DNA from: Diphasiastrum complanatum
Taxonomy: Eukaryota > Streptophyta > Lycopodiopsida > Lycopodiales > Lycopodiaceae
NCBI GenBank assembly: GCA_029204225.1
Contig: CM055096.1
Location: 71,987,349 to 72,051,348, forward strand
Direction of reading: 5' to 3'
DNA: 64,000 nt
A model generated the notes under the pieces. That model saw only the letters and a program-made list of their open reading frames with translations. It was not told where the DNA came from and made no database searches. Positions 1 to 11,329 of the stretch are shown piece by piece. The stretch's first letter is position 1; every line of letters starts with the position of its first letter. Position numbers and translations under genes: made by a program.

Positions 1-570
1 ATAGGGATTCCGGATAGGGTACCTAGTGTTGTAGAGTTTTTGGCTTAGATGCAGCAGAAGCTAGAGATGGCACGAGATAACTTGTCCAAGGCTGTAGCTA
101 GGGCAAAGAGTTATACCCGTGAGAACCGTACCTATCGGGAATTTGAGAATGGAGACTGGGTGTATTTACTAATCCCTTTGAAGTCGAAGGTGCTACACAC
201 AGGAAAGTGCACCAAGTTATCTCCTAGGTATTGTGGACCATGGTTGATTATTAAGAAGGTGAGCCAAGTAGCTTATAAGCTACAACTACATGTGGGATGC
301 AAGGTGCATCCAGTATTTCATGTTAGCAAACTGAAGAAATGTTTGCACGATGGCGATAGCCTGGTGGAAGGTCTAGTGTCTCTAGAGGAGAAAGACACCA
401 CAGGTTATGGGCCAGAAAGAGTCCTAGATCGAAGGGAGCGACGCTTGTGTAATCACCTCCTTCAAGAGTATCTAGTAACTTGGAAAGGGCATCCGTTGTC
501 AGATGCTACCTGGGAGACGCGACAGGTGTTGCAGAAGTCTTACCCAGAGTTTGTCATTGAGGACCGATGA
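1..570 (+). mobile_element. Ty3/gypsy chromovirus pol, integrase C-terminus plus chromodomain (partial)
   Basis: This is the tail of a gypsy polyprotein that begins before the window. A TAG at 46-48 interrupts the frame; from 49 it is open to the TGA at 568-570. The first ~65 residues are the usual basic linker that follows the integrase core. Residues ~65-110 form the GPY/F module: a PRYCGPW motif, then a VHPVFHVSKLKK motif. Residues ~125-173 form a chromodomain (EYLVTWKGHP, then W-E), the hallmark of chromoviruses. In that family the chromodomain steers integration toward chromatin marks. The 3' end, polypurine tract and LTR follow directly. The stop codon and missing upstream part make it a relic or partial copy. 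Confidence 0.9.
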
Positions 571-576
571 CTTGCC

Positions 577-590
577 AGAGGAGGGAAGGA
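577..590 (+). other. Polypurine tract of the chromovirus
   Basis: The purine run AGAGGAGGGAAGGA lies seven bases after the pol stop codon and immediately before a TGTTAG LTR start. This is the usual site where plus-strand DNA synthesis is primed. Confidence 0.8.
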
Positions 591-591
591 T

Positions 592-1135
592 TGTTAGAGC
601 CCAGTTACGGCTTCATCATGATCTCGGCATGGCTGGTTACCAGAGGGCCTGAGGCCTAGTATTGGCAAGGGTCGGTGACTGACGAGGACATCTGTCCCAA
701 TTTGGGACCGGTGCGTCATGAGCAGTGATCCGGTGTGGCCGCCTAACAAGCTGTCGCGGTGTGTCTTGACCGTTAGGGCCCTAGCCGTCAGTAACGAGAT
801 GCTGGCCAGCAAGTAGTTGGGGTGACCAAGCGGGTCACAAGTCTTTGGCGGGGCACGGGGGTGGTACCCTATGAGTCACTCAGTATTCACAGGTCACAGG
901 GGCCAGGCATGCCAAATGGACTGATCACCCACAGGTGGATGCCATGTGCCAGTTGACGGGAATAGCAGGTGGAAGGACTCAAGGAGGGGGTGCCAATGGT
1001 TGGGAGGTTCATTCTACACACTGGCCTTCTAGGATTCACGAGCTTGGAGAGACTTGCTTGTGACATTGGCTCACCGGCGGATGACTCAAGATGACCTCGT
1101 GCGCCAATCTACTAGAGAGTTATGAACATTGGACC
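592..1135 (+). mobile_element. 3' LTR of the chromovirus (right boundary uncertain)
   Basis: The LTR begins TGTTAGAGCCC directly after the polypurine tract. It is GC-richer than its surroundings up to about 1135, where AT-rich copia sequence begins. No second copy of this LTR is in the window, so the right edge is an estimate from composition. Confidence 0.6.
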
Positions 1136-1140
1136 ATGAC

Positions 1141-1480
1141 AGTTTCGACACAACCAGAATTGACTCTATCTAGAGTCATATCCATGTTATCAAGAGGAAA
1201 TAAGAAGAAATTTCTCTAATTTTGATAGATCAATTACCTTGTTCCGAAAGAAGGACAAAGTCAAACAAAATTTCACTCGATTTAATCCACAAACTAAGAC
1301 AAATTAAAAGGATCAACAATCAATTGATTCAAAGGAAAACGTAATTTGCTATTACTATAAGAAGAAAGGACATATGATAAAAGATTACAAACACTCAAAG
1401 GAAAAGAAGAAGAACCAACGACAAGCTAATATAATTGATGCTGATTCAGAGGAATCAGAGAATCTGGACCCGCAATGACT
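1141..1480 (+). mobile_element. Ty1/copia gag fragment with a degenerate CCHC zinc knuckle
   Basis: One frame from ~1330 reads as the basic end of a copia gag, including CYYYKKKGHMIKDYK, a CX2CX4HX4C knuckle in which the second and last cysteines have become tyrosine. It is followed by a Lys-rich stretch and an acidic DADSEESE segment. The knuckle packages RNA in an active element; losing two of three cysteines should abolish zinc binding. Stops occur upstream. No LTR is visible. Confidence 0.65.
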
Positions 1481-1504
1481 TGACTTGTAAAGGAATCCAT
1501 GTCT

Positions 1505-1950
1505 ATCCCTAGTGCCAATACTTGATTATCTTTGTTTGAGATAACACCATGACAATCTTATGACCCAAGTCCGCAAAATGACTTATAGACAACAAGTTCT
1601 TAGTTAAACACAATATTATAGGAATTAGCTTGGTAGCACCATCCTTGAGTTGTAACTATATGGTTCCTTCACCGTCAGTCTAGCGTGGACTACTATCTCC
1701 AAGCTAAATAAACTTTTTTGAGTTACTCTCTTTGTACTCAATAAACTAATCCTTACGATCGGTCATATGTTGTGTTACTCCTAAATCTAGATACCAAGAT
1801 CCTAGATCTTGTACATCTTCATTTCTGAGGCGTTTGTTTGATAAAAATTTGGTCAATGGCTTAATCCTTTTGGATAGCACGACTTTTATAGTTTGTGAGA
1901 GCTGTATTATTGGAAAACAGTCAACATTGCCTTTCAAGTTTGACAATGCT
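1505..1950 (-). mobile_element. Ty1/copia protease / pre-integrase relic
   Basis: On the minus strand the frame from ~1946 downward carries SWYLDLGVTQHMTDRKD. This is the copia protease signature with the catalytic D-S-G changed to D-L-G. It continues through a motif resembling KDGATKLIP and ends with TKNLLSISHFADLGHKIV, the usual pre-integrase block. Several stops interrupt it. It lies next to a copia gag fragment on the opposite strand, so the two come from different insertions or from an inversion. Confidence 0.75.
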
Positions 1951-3520
1951 CATAAGCAAAACGTCTTCTAGAACTCATTCACTGTGATATATGTCTAGAT
2001 GGTTGATACTGCATCCAGATCTACATGTGATAATTTGATTTTGAATCCCTAAATCACTCTAAGCCTTCACATGGATTTATAGACTACATTGTTGTGTACA
2101 ACAAGGGAGATGCACAGTTGCTTATGCAATGGAGTTCATATTGATATAGAGTAAGGCTATAGATCTCCAAAGTGGGGGCTTGATTGCCCAATGGGATTGT
2201 GACTCATGTTACTTGGTGGGAGACTGTCGGTGAGGTACTAATTCAACAGAGCAACCATTCCCCTTGGGAAAGAGGAGCGGGAGCTCTATTCCCAAGCATT
2301 GACAAGCAAAAAAGCAGACTAGAGGCAATTACAGCAGAGTACTTGGTGCTAAACAAGATATAACAACCATTGCAATCTTCGTATGCTAAACAAGATAAAA
2401 CAATACAGAATTGAGTTGAATGAGGTGAGGAGTGAAGTTGGCAGATGTTTTGATCGAGACCAATGAAGAGAAGCTAATAAATCTAGAAGAGAGAGAAACA
2501 TTTGATGCTGCTATTATAAATGCTATTTCCCATGCTCAAGCTGAGACAAATGCACATTCATTAGGCCACCTGCCATGAGGGTGGAGAGATGTTTGTTGTT
2601 GATGAAATTGAGTTAATTGATGAAGATGAAGAAGGCTTAGAGGAGGACATATACTTTCAAATTCACAAGTTTATGGATTGAATCCACTTCTGGCATTTCC
2701 GATTACTCATTAGTCAAACCCAACTACCCTTTTAGTTTCATCTTCTCTTTGTCAAATTATTGAAGACTACGCTTTGGATTTGGCGACTATAACATGTACA
2801 AAATTGTCGTATTTAGGCATATCTATTTTTGTTATATCGGGTACAACAAACTTGGGCACAATTCAAAAACTCATACATGACTTATCAGAAACTCTGGCAT
2901 AGCTGTAGTGGAGACCTCAATTATATTGTGGATGTGTCACATTCATCCAATCAATGAGCAATTCTTGTCAGCGCTTGTCAATCTTTGGAAGTTGTAGTTT
3001 TAAATTTTAAAAGATAAAAAGGTTCTGTGAATAAGTCAATAAAAGGTTTAGGCATTTTTGATTGTCCATGTCTATGTGCCACCCCTTCATCACACGTCTC
3101 CAAAGATTTCTTTGATGAAGCTCTTGCCAATTAGTTGCTCATGTTCAATGTTAGAGTGTGCTTTTGATCTTCCAAACAGTCAACAGAGTGGAACAAAAGC
3201 TCCTCTGGGTTTTCAAACCTTTTTGCTTGGGCTTGGATCACTTCCCATCCTCTATAAGGCTAATCCACATTTCTTAATCAAGCAATATAGTGACTTAGTT
3301 GTGACCTGCTTGTGGTGCATGAACATTGAGGCGAGTTCCTTTTATATGTTCTGCTGTTCTTGTATGCGTAGTCATACTCAGCATTAGGTAGGGCTCTGTT
3401 GATGCTCACTGAAGTAGGACGATATGTGTGAAATGAGTGCTAACAAACTTTCATTGGATGTATTGGGTGATTTTTTGTCAGAGCAGTCATAATTTCTGGT
3501 ACTACGAAGTACGAAGCTGA
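1951..3520 (+). other. No intact gene; patches of coding-like sequence upstream of the charged ORF
   Basis: No retrotransposon motif is visible. A plus-strand frame at ~2425-2560 reads like protein for about 45 codons (ADVLIETNEEKLINLEERE), and an acidic stretch follows at ~2590-2670. Another patch at ~2875-3000 reads as coding-like but is cut by stops. These could be upstream exons or decayed exons of the gene whose large exon begins near 3522. No start codon or convincing splice chain was found. Confidence 0.35.
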
Positions 3521-3521
3521 G

Positions 3522-5072
3522 CTGGGGCATTCAAATCAAAAGAGTTACTCACTGAATTGCATGAATCTTGTGGTTGCAAGGAAGACAAAGTAGTTTTTCT
3601 TGGGTTGAATTTTATCAGAAAATTTTACAGGGTCATGGAGGCAGATAAAAAACAATCGAAACTTGTGCAGGCTAAACTAGTATTCAATGAGGCAGGCGAT
3701 GATGCCTCGAAACTCGGGGATGAAATGATTGGTTTACAGGGAGGGCTGACAAGAGAAATAAGCCTCTTTCCAAACAGCTCCATGCGGGATAATTCATTGT
3801 GTGCTCAACAAGTTGTTTTAGAGAAGATCTTTGCTATGCAAATATCAAGGAGACCTAGGACAAGTGTGGGAAAGAAGCGAAAAAGGGCAGAGATTGATAA
3901 GAATGTTGAGGTCATTGGTGATAACATACCAAATGTGGTTATAAAATGGAAGAATTGGTGGGCATATGAAGGTGGAGAGGACAAAGATTTAGAGAAGCTG
4001 ATTGATAAGAGGAGAGAGAGGCGAAGGTGTGAAAGGTTGACAAGATTCATTAGCCACCTCAAGAACATGAAATCATCTAGTATGGGTGAAGAGGAGTTCA
4101 ACATTCTCCGTGGATACCATAATAGGCTTCACAATGAGGAAACTAAAGCTCTTAATGGTTTGAATGTTTGGAAAGAAGTTCTATTCACTGAACAAAGATG
4201 TAGAAATCATGATGTGGCTGAAATGCCATCTCAGATTGATATAGAAGAAGTGTTGTCTCTTGCATCGTCAAAAGAAAAGACAGGGTTGGAATGCTTGAGA
4301 AGTGCTTATTCTGGTAAATCAGACGAATCTATTGAGGAGAACTATAGTTTTAATAATGAGTGCAGTGAGGGCCTTCTTAAACAAGACACAAAAAATGATC
4401 AGCAGCTAGCAGACACAAGCATGCATGAAGATATTACGATTATTTGTCCCAGTAGCTCAGCTAGTATCATGAAAAAACAGTCATACACTACTATTGAACG
4501 TCAGGACATGGGAGGAGTTAACAAAAGATGCAGAAACGGTCTTGATGTGGTAGCTTTGAATGATGAAGAAAGCAATCACAAACATGGCAAAAAGGTTTTC
4601 GATGATGTTCACAATGAGATGTTTCATGAGACAGTCAGAACATCTTCAAATGGGACGTTATTACACCATAAGAAGATTATGACCGTTGATATGCAGATGT
4701 GTTCCATAAACACAAACAGTTTTGAGTATACGCCAGAAGATGGTGTAGCAGACCTAGTTGTTGGCTCTCATCATTTGAAGAGAAGTCGCAGAAAGGCAGC
4801 TGTTGAGAGGGAATCCAAGTTTGCATCGTTCGGAGGTTCAGAAGGCCGTGAATCTCTCAACTTGCTTGCTCATTCAGGGTATGGTCTATGCTCACGTAAG
4901 GGGGAAGGTAAGAAAAAAGCCTCTGTACCAGTTGATTGTCCTGTTACACCTGCAGCTGTCCAAAAAGATACGTCTGCCATCTCCTCACCCTTTGTATTAC
5001 AAGCACATGGTGATGGTGAAAGTCAGCATCATGAAAGTCTCACGTGGAAAGGAGAAGAGATTGTTACACCAG
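3522..5072 (+). CDS. Large exon of an unidentified charged, probably nuclear protein
   Basis: A single frame is open for over 500 codons with no retrotransposon motif. It enters after a stop at 3518-3520 with no good ATG; TTG at 3557 is not a plausible plant start, so an upstream exon is likely. Read-through continues to a TAA at 5129, but CAG|GTAATC at 5070-5078 is a good splice donor, so I end the exon at 5072. The protein is rich in Lys, Arg and Glu. A basic segment near residues 90-105 (SVGKKRKRAE) looks like a nuclear localisation signal. Around residues 150-175 a highly charged helix is followed by a leucine-bearing stretch (RRERRRCERLTRFISHLKN). The C-terminal half is Ser-rich and low in hydrophobics. 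I do not recognise the family. No downstream exon was identified. It could be a live gene or a decaying one. Confidence 0.5.
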
Positions 5073-6140
5073 GTAATCTACTTGTGCAGAAATTGTCACT
5101 CTTTTCTTTCATGTTAGATATGCAGCCTTAAGTGAAAAGCATTTATGAGTCTAAACTGGCTGGCCTTTTATCTGAATCAACGTGTCATTCTATCATAAGT
5201 TTCTTTCTGCTCTGGCAACTTGATGGACTACTTGCCTTGTCACTAGAGGCAGATGATAAAGTTGCAATGCCTATCTATTGTGTTATTAGCTGGATAATCT
5301 GCTTATCTTGGACACTTTTTCAGCTGCAAACTGCTCAAGATATCAATAGCAAGCTATATGTGTCTATTTTGTTTTACAAATAGCTTCAAATTACCTTCTC
5401 CTGGCAACTTAGCATGTTGATGATAAATGGAATATGAAACACTAAAGCCTAAATTTGGAGCAGCTGCCGCAAAGTTGTAATTTCTATCTAGTGCAAACGC
5501 AGCTCATAACCATTCAAATTAGTGCATACATCAGTCATGTGCAATTTGTTCAGAGAACAGCGATAGAGAGATGCTGCATATACAATGATCAATATAATGT
5601 AGAGCAATTATTGAATGCCAATTCTTGCATGTAAATCATTCTGGATAAACTGAATATCATATGAAACCATGCTACACTGATCTCATGGTACTTTTTGATT
5701 TACCAACTTGACTCTCAAACAACCAGCCACTGGTAATGAGGCATTAAGACGTATTTTTTAAGTCTGAAAACCTGAATGAATTCCATAAAAATGCGTTCTG
5801 ATCCTTTTGGATCGGAACATTCCGTTCCATATGTACGAAAGCGTTTTCTTAAAGTTTATTGAAAAAACTCAATTTTCCTATCTAGTGTCAAGCAAACTTG
5901 GTTCTCACTTTTACAAAAACAGCCGCCAGTAAAGGGAGAGGGGGTGTGCATAGAATTCAATTCTGTGATCCAATTCAAACGAAACTTCTTCACGTTACCA
6001 GTGTTTGATCATCTTGTGGAGTATGACATTAGGTGTTATCACTTCCATTACCGTCCATTTTGAGTGTTTTGATAGTTTCCTGAAAAGTGTTGATGCAGAT
6101 ATCATGTCCGGGTTTTTTTTTGGCAGTACACATCAATTTT
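5073..6140 (+). other. Probable intron or intergenic sequence; no gene seen
   Basis: AT-rich sequence follows the splice donor at 5073. Short open stretches occur but none resembles a known domain, and no convincing acceptor-exon-donor unit was found. No repeat motif was recognised. Confidence 0.4.
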
Positions 6141-6149
6141 CATCTCCCC

Positions 6150-6640
6150 ATCAATGATAGTAGGTGGGTCCGCCATTTATGTTGCAGATGCTCCAGCTTT
6201 GGCGCTATAGGAGGAGGTTGTGCACTTGGACTGTGCACTTGGACAACAAGCCACCATCCCCTCTTCGACATGGATTTGTGGACATTGAGATAGAGGCTGA
6301 CGACCCCAAGCCTGATTTTTGGTGTGGCACAATGATGGACATTCAGGCCTTCTTTGAGGCAAGTACCAACCGATGTCCTTGTGGTAGCAGGCCCAAGGGA
6401 GGGCCAGGCTTTCAGATTTGCTCTTGGAGCGAGCCCATGAGGCAACAATAGAAGAGGCTTTTGGTTTCTCCCAGATCCCCACAGCATCCACCTTGAGATG
6501 TCTCACCAGGGGACGACCTAGGTTTTGGTACAGGTGCTGGGACATTGCGAGTGAGAGGCAAGCCACCCACCAGTGGTAGGGGTCGAGGGAGGCCTAGACC
6601 ACAGCCGGTCTCTTTTGATAACATTTGTTGAGGGCTCAAT
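6150..6640 (+). other. GC-rich degenerate coding-like block
   Basis: Composition rises sharply here compared with both flanks, and several frames are open on both strands. The most protein-like plus-strand stretch, at ~6520-6630, reads GRGRGRPRPQPVSFDNIC, a Gly/Arg/Pro-rich segment like those at the end of some gypsy gag proteins. No domain can be assigned with confidence. Confidence 0.3.
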
Positions 6641-7429
6641 TTTGTGTCATTGCTGAGCTCTTTGACTAGTTTTTTCGGTCTTTACACTCGTTATATAGAC
6701 ATGTGTTGTTCGTACACAATGGACCTATTGAGCCACAATGCTTCAATTTATGTGCTATTGATGAGCGTTTCATTTTGCCCATAATTTTCAAAGCTTTTGT
6801 ATATCTTGGTTTAGAATCCAATGATTGAACCATAGAGACATTGGTCTATGTGCATAATAAGAGTACAAAAACTGAGAATGTCATTAGACATCAATTGGCA
6901 TTTTTGGTTCTCGAGAAGGCAACAAAATTCTCAAGGGCAGGTATTTGTCTTTGTATCTGTTACGTCAAATAGAGTCAGGATAGAGCTTGTCCTTCAAGCC
7001 TAGATTAGAAGTATTTATGATCACATTTAGCATAGGAACCATGACTAGACTAACTAGAGACTTAGATAATATTGCTCTCTCCCCAGGTCGTACGTTGCCC
7101 CATGTTTTGTGTATAAAAAATTGCAATATATAAAGGCCAATTTTGTCTTTGAAAGCCGCCTCCTATTGACTCCTGTTTATTTCTAATTTAGAAAAATCTG
7201 CAAAAAAGTGTTCCAAAAAAATTAAAATTATGACCCGCATTCGGAAACGAATTGCCAGTCCAAAACATGTTCTGTTTTTTAACATGTCTGGATGATCAGA
7301 TTTAGAAAAGTTCTACAGGGGCCTATCAATGGTCAAAACCTATGATGCCAACGTGTACTAGTAATGAACATAGGGCCCAAGTGCCCAAACCAGATGTTAT
7401 GTACCATAATGGTATGCCCTAAGGTGATG
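6641..7429 (+). other. No gene seen; one polypurine-like motif
   Basis: Sequence is AT-rich and without an open frame of note. The motif ATTCTCAAGGGCAGG at ~6928-6942 resembles AGTTCTCAAGGGGCAGG at ~10001-10018, which precedes a repeat copy. It may be a second polypurine tract of the same gypsy family. Confidence 0.3.
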
Positions 7430-7856
7430 ATGGCCTTGGTAAGAGGCAAAGTGGTTAACACTTTTAGTGCCTCGTGTCAGCACCTTAGGCTGCCTTGTGT
7501 CATAGATCTAAGCAAGGACTGTGCTTGAGGTGGGACCCACTGGTCATATGTATGCAGAGATCCTTTTATCATTCAATGAGTCTACCTAGGAGTTGGTGGA
7601 TGATACAAGCATGTGCATGCATGGCTAGGATGAATCTCTAGGCATGCAGATGTGTGCGATGGTCTAGAAGCTGTACTCCATTTGATGTTTAGTTTTCTTA
7701 GGGGACCAGGGATAGTCATCCAGATGTGGTTTTGGCATGGTTGGCCGATGGACATTGTAATATTCCATGCACAGTTCACTCGATGGCACTCGGATCGCTA
7801 TTGCGATCATGGCTATACACTGTAAAGTGTATGCATGGTGGCAGGAATAAATAAGC

Positions 7857-8240
7857 CCAATGTGCCAAGCACTTGGGATGAGATCCAAGAAGCTTTTAAG
7901 AAGGCAATTTTTTCATTCTTGGACGATTTTGAACACTATCATTGATTTAAATCCCTCTAGATGGGGACTATTCCCCTGGATCTCTTTTTGCAAGATTTCC
8001 AGGAGATCGTTTCTTGTTTTGTTAGTCGTTTGGGCTCAATTCCTTGTAAACAACACTTCGTTCTTGAATTGCCAAAGGAGTATCAGCTAGAAGTTCAAAG
8101 GGATCAACCACAGTCCTTAGAGGATGAGGTGCTGTTTGCTAAGATATTTGATGACACCTATGCCGTAGCCCACAAGGAGCAACAAGCTAGCAAGCCCGAT
8201 TTCGAGGACAAGAAACTTTCAAGCCCTTTCACAAGTACGT
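7857..8240 (+). pseudogene. gypsy gag-like fragment
   Basis: A frame beginning near TWDEIQEAFKK, split by stops and one shift, continues as an open frame from ~7961 to the TGA after 8240. The order W-x2-[IF]-x2-AF-x-K, then a helical stretch with LFLQDFQEIV and ELPKEYQLEV, follows the general pattern of plant gypsy gag capsid domains. Assignment rests on pattern and on the reverse transcriptase that follows in the same orientation. Confidence 0.5.
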
Positions 8241-8569
8241 GATTTTCTCACTTGCCGTTAAGGATTTAGACTTACATAAATTGTCTAACATTCTAGATTA
8301 TGAATCTTGATAAGGGAGATGTAATATTTGTCAAAGAGTGGTTATATTCTGAAAAAGAGTTGTTACGGAAAGATTATGTGACACACAGTTTTATATTTTG
8401 GCATAATGGCTCATATTAGAATCAATAGGGGATGTGAATATGCTTGATCTACCTTGTGTATTTGCTAATGAAGTTAGTCAATCCTTATAAAGTGCGAGTA
8501 TCATGCTTTTATCTTTGTTATTTGAAAGATGAAATCTAAGTGAGTGATTTTGTTACTTTTTTAGTATTG

Positions 8570-9290
8570 ATGCATCACAGTTACCTAGTATTGTACCTTA
8601 TGAGAATCCCAGCATAGAAGATTCTTTTGTGGATAGGGTCTGTAGAAGGATTAGACAAGAATTTAGTGATGTATTTCCTGAGGGGTAGACCATCAGATAG
8701 ACCTCCTTCCCAATAGTTCTCTCATGTTGCTTTTCCCGTATAGGAGCCTTAAGGAAGAGGATGAAGTTGCTAGGCAACCTTAGAAATTCTTACATATGGG
8801 CCACATTTTCCTAATAAATCGTTAAGGGAGCTTTTGTACAATTAGTTGGCAAAAAAGATGGAGGCTTACACCTTTAAGTGGACTATAAGATGTTAAATGA
8901 AATGACATCAAAAAATTGCTATTCCTTACCTAGGATGGATGCTATGATGGATAATCTGAGTGGTGCTAGATATTTCACGAAGATTTTCCTTAGATCAGGA
9001 TACGACCAAATAAGAATTAAAGAAGACATATCTGGGTAAGTTTGTTGTGGTTTTTCTTGATGATATTTTGGTTTATAGTTGTACTCTTGAGGAGCATGTT
9101 TGGACTGTCTTAATTGTTTTAAGGTAGGAAAAGCTCTATGCTAAGGAGTTGAAATGTGAGCTTTTCAATCAAAACTCAAGTATCTAGGCCAAATCATATT
9201 TGATGATGGTATTGAGATCAATAATGATAAGGTTCGTAAGATACGAGCGTGGCTCATCTTGAAAATGATTTGCAAAGCAGGTCTTTTTTG
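8570..9290 (+). pseudogene. gypsy reverse transcriptase relic
   Basis: Pieces of all main reverse transcriptase blocks are readable across shifting frames: LVGKKDGGLHL and VDYKMLNEMT (~8845-8905), NCYSLPRMDAMMDNLSGARYF (~8915-8980), RSGYDQIRIKED (~8993-9028), and the active-site block FVVVFLDDILVYS (~9043-9081). YLGQIIFDDGIEINNDKVRKI (~9180-9243) follows. Between RIKED and FLDD about 60 residues are missing, so an internal deletion has removed part of the fingers and palm. It cannot be functional. Confidence 0.85.
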
Positions 9291-9341
9291 GGCTTCGTCT
9301 AGTTGTCATTAAGATGGCTTAGTTTATTCCAACCATAGTGC

Positions 9342-9394
9342 CTGGTGGTACCGCCATTATTGTACCGCTGGTACCATAATGGTGGTACCACCAG
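9342..9394. repeat. Short GGTACC-containing hairpin
   Basis: A 19-base arm at 9342-9360 (CTGGTGGTACCGCCATTAT) pairs with 9376-9394 with a single mismatch, leaving a 15-base loop that itself contains GGTACC. A further GGTGCCGCC follows. No target duplication was seen. Confidence 0.7.
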
Positions 9395-9540
9395 TATGGT
9401 GCCGCCCTCAGATCCACAGTACCAAGGCGGCACCATATTTAATATTTTTTTTAAATGTTTTTTATAATAAAAAATTGCATTTAGGATGCAAAAAGAAGGC
9501 CTAAAAAATGCAAAAAAAAGGGTTTAGGGTGCAAAAAAAG

Positions 9541-9828
9541 GGGACAATACAAGGGGCAGGTACAACGAAGGCACAATGAAAGGCATCGGAAGCTAGAGGC
9601 AGACTTTGCAGAGATGCAGTGACAGGCTCGGCTGAGACACAGGGAGCCGGAGCCCCCCGCCCCCGCTATCAAGGGGGCTGAGGGGCAGTGGATTGGAATT
9701 AACTTCACTGCACAGCAGCTGGCCATGGTCAGGGAAAGGGTGCAAATTTGTCAGGCTAACCAGGAGGCAGAGCGAGAGCGAGAAAACAATGCATCTGACC
9801 AGGGCGAGGAGTCAATGGAGGATTCTTA
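9541..9828 (+). other. Unidentified coding-like block, coiled-coil composition
   Basis: One frame is open for ~95 codons apart from a single TAG after AEMQ. It is rich in Glu, Arg, Gln and Ala (QAEADF-type heptads, then ANQEAERERENN), with a short PPAP linker in the middle. It lies between the reverse transcriptase relic and the 3' repeat copy. It could be a displaced gag part or captured sequence. The composition is GC-richer than its neighbours. No family is recognised. Confidence 0.35.
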
Positions 9829-10300
9829 GGAATGCTAAGCAAAACCGGGAAAAGTCATTGATGTGCGACGTCGTCACTTGAAAAACCATTTGGTTCTCAT
9901 GACATCTAATTAATTGGAACGGTAATTTGGATGATGAGGACTCTTGAGAGAAAGAGGGAAAGTTGAGACTGAGATTCCTTGGTTTCCTCCCTTAACAAGG
10001 AAGTTCTCAAGGGGCAGGAAATTCATACAATAACGGTCGCCTTGAGGTGACGACCTTAGTAAGAGGCGGAGTGTTCGTTTGATGTTGTCGATATTTCTAG
10101 TGCCACATGTTAGCACCTTATGCTACCTCATGTCACAGATCTAAGGAAGGATTAATCTTTAGGTGGGACCCACTTGTATTGTGTATATAGAGGTTAGAGA
10201 GCTCTTTATCAATCACTTAGTCTACTTGGGAGTTGGTGGATGGTACAAGCTTATGCATCACCATGATGTATTTTTATTCATGGAGATGTGTGCTAGTGAG

Positions 10301-10850
10301 AGTTGAGAGCGATGGCCGGTTATCGTTGGAGGCCCGATCATACTGGTTGGTGTCGACAACTCAGGTGTGCTGGGGTGCAGGGGGTGACTCTTTCTATGGA
10401 CGATGGCAAAGTCTTTGTCACTTGTTTTGTGTGCAGTCACCTTCTGGAGATTGGCCAATTAGTTTCATACTATCACATGATTGAATGCCAAGCAACAACA
10501 TGTGCACTCAAGGAGCTACCAATAATGTTCTTGTAATAGCCCAAGGAGCTGTTGAAAACGAAGCTTGAGAAGTGGCCGATGAACTATGACCTGTTGATGG
10601 TGGACCACACTGCTACAATTGGACTGAATGCAAAACAAGGCATCAATATAAACAACACAACTAAAGAATGCCCTATAAAGTCTGTTGTATGCAAATAGAT
10701 ATTATGACAGCTTGATGTACCAAGAATGCCAGTATAGTCGCATGTATACATGTCACCGGTAAGGCATGATGGCTAAAGCATGCCATAACAACTGTGCTGA
10801 ATACAAAGAGAGACCAAGCCAATCAATAATGAGGCCTTAAGGCCTATTTA
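10301..10850 (+). other. No gene seen
   Basis: Short open stretches without recognisable domains. A TTTATTG at ~10846-10852 abuts the LTR that starts at 10852. Confidence 0.5.
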
Positions 10851-10851
10851 T

Positions 10852-11265
10852 TGTTAGAAATTAATGATTGTTTTACCCCTATTGTTACTAGGCCATGCTT
10901 GCGAGCTATTTTAGGGGCCTATGTTTTTATTAGCTTAGTTATAGTTCTATGCATGTAGTAGGGTGCTAGAAAACTGTTACAGGACTTAAACTTTTGATTT
11001 ACTAATTAACTGGGACATTTACCAAGTATAGGAGCTAGATTTAGGAATAAGCTTTATGCTTTAGCCTTTGCCTAAGTTAGAGATAGGCAAATATTATATA
11101 AAGAGGAGCTGCGCCCTCCTCCCTATTCCATTGTAGCGAGCTTCAGGGTAATGATATGAATCTGAGTCAATTCTCTTTTGTTTAATCATTTCATTGTTGA
11201 GTATGTCTGAGTGCTAATAAGATTGATCCCTCCTCTTTTGAATTATACTTATAACTCTAATATCG
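10852..11265 (+). repeat. 5' LTR of the deleted copia element
   Basis: Starts TGTTAG and includes a TATATAAAGAGGAG core-promoter-like block at ~11096. It matches the second copy until about GAATCTGAGTCA (11159-11170). The right edge is estimated from the primer-site-like motif. Confidence 0.7.
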
Positions 11266-11329
11266 TATTAGAACGAAGGTGCTTCTGATCGCTTCTGCTT
11301 GGAGTATTTTTGGAGGATTGCACATAGGA

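Larger units (their letters stand above)
7430..10300 (+). mobile_element. Decayed Ty3/gypsy element bounded by two diverged direct repeats
   Basis: Two plus-strand segments, ~7430-7660 and ~10045-10300, share the same order of words: a GTAAGAGGC block, TTAGCACCTTA-like, a CACAGATCTAAG-like block, GGTGGGACCCACT, and GAGTTGGTGGATG followed by TACAAGC. They are best read as remnants of the two LTRs. Between them, in the right order, are gag-like sequence (7857-8240), reverse transcriptase (8570-9290) and a further coding-like block (9541-9830). The internal part is only ~2.4 kb, so most of pol has been deleted. Stops and frameshifts are frequent. Confidence 0.65.

Noticed and set aside
3805-4104. 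Minus-strand open frame inside the charged ORF
   Set aside because: Antisense shadow of the Glu/Lys-rich coding sequence.
6087-6640. Protein-coding gene in the GC-rich block
   Set aside because: Four overlapping frames are equally open, none has a domain, and the only suggestive piece is a short Gly/Arg/Pro stretch.
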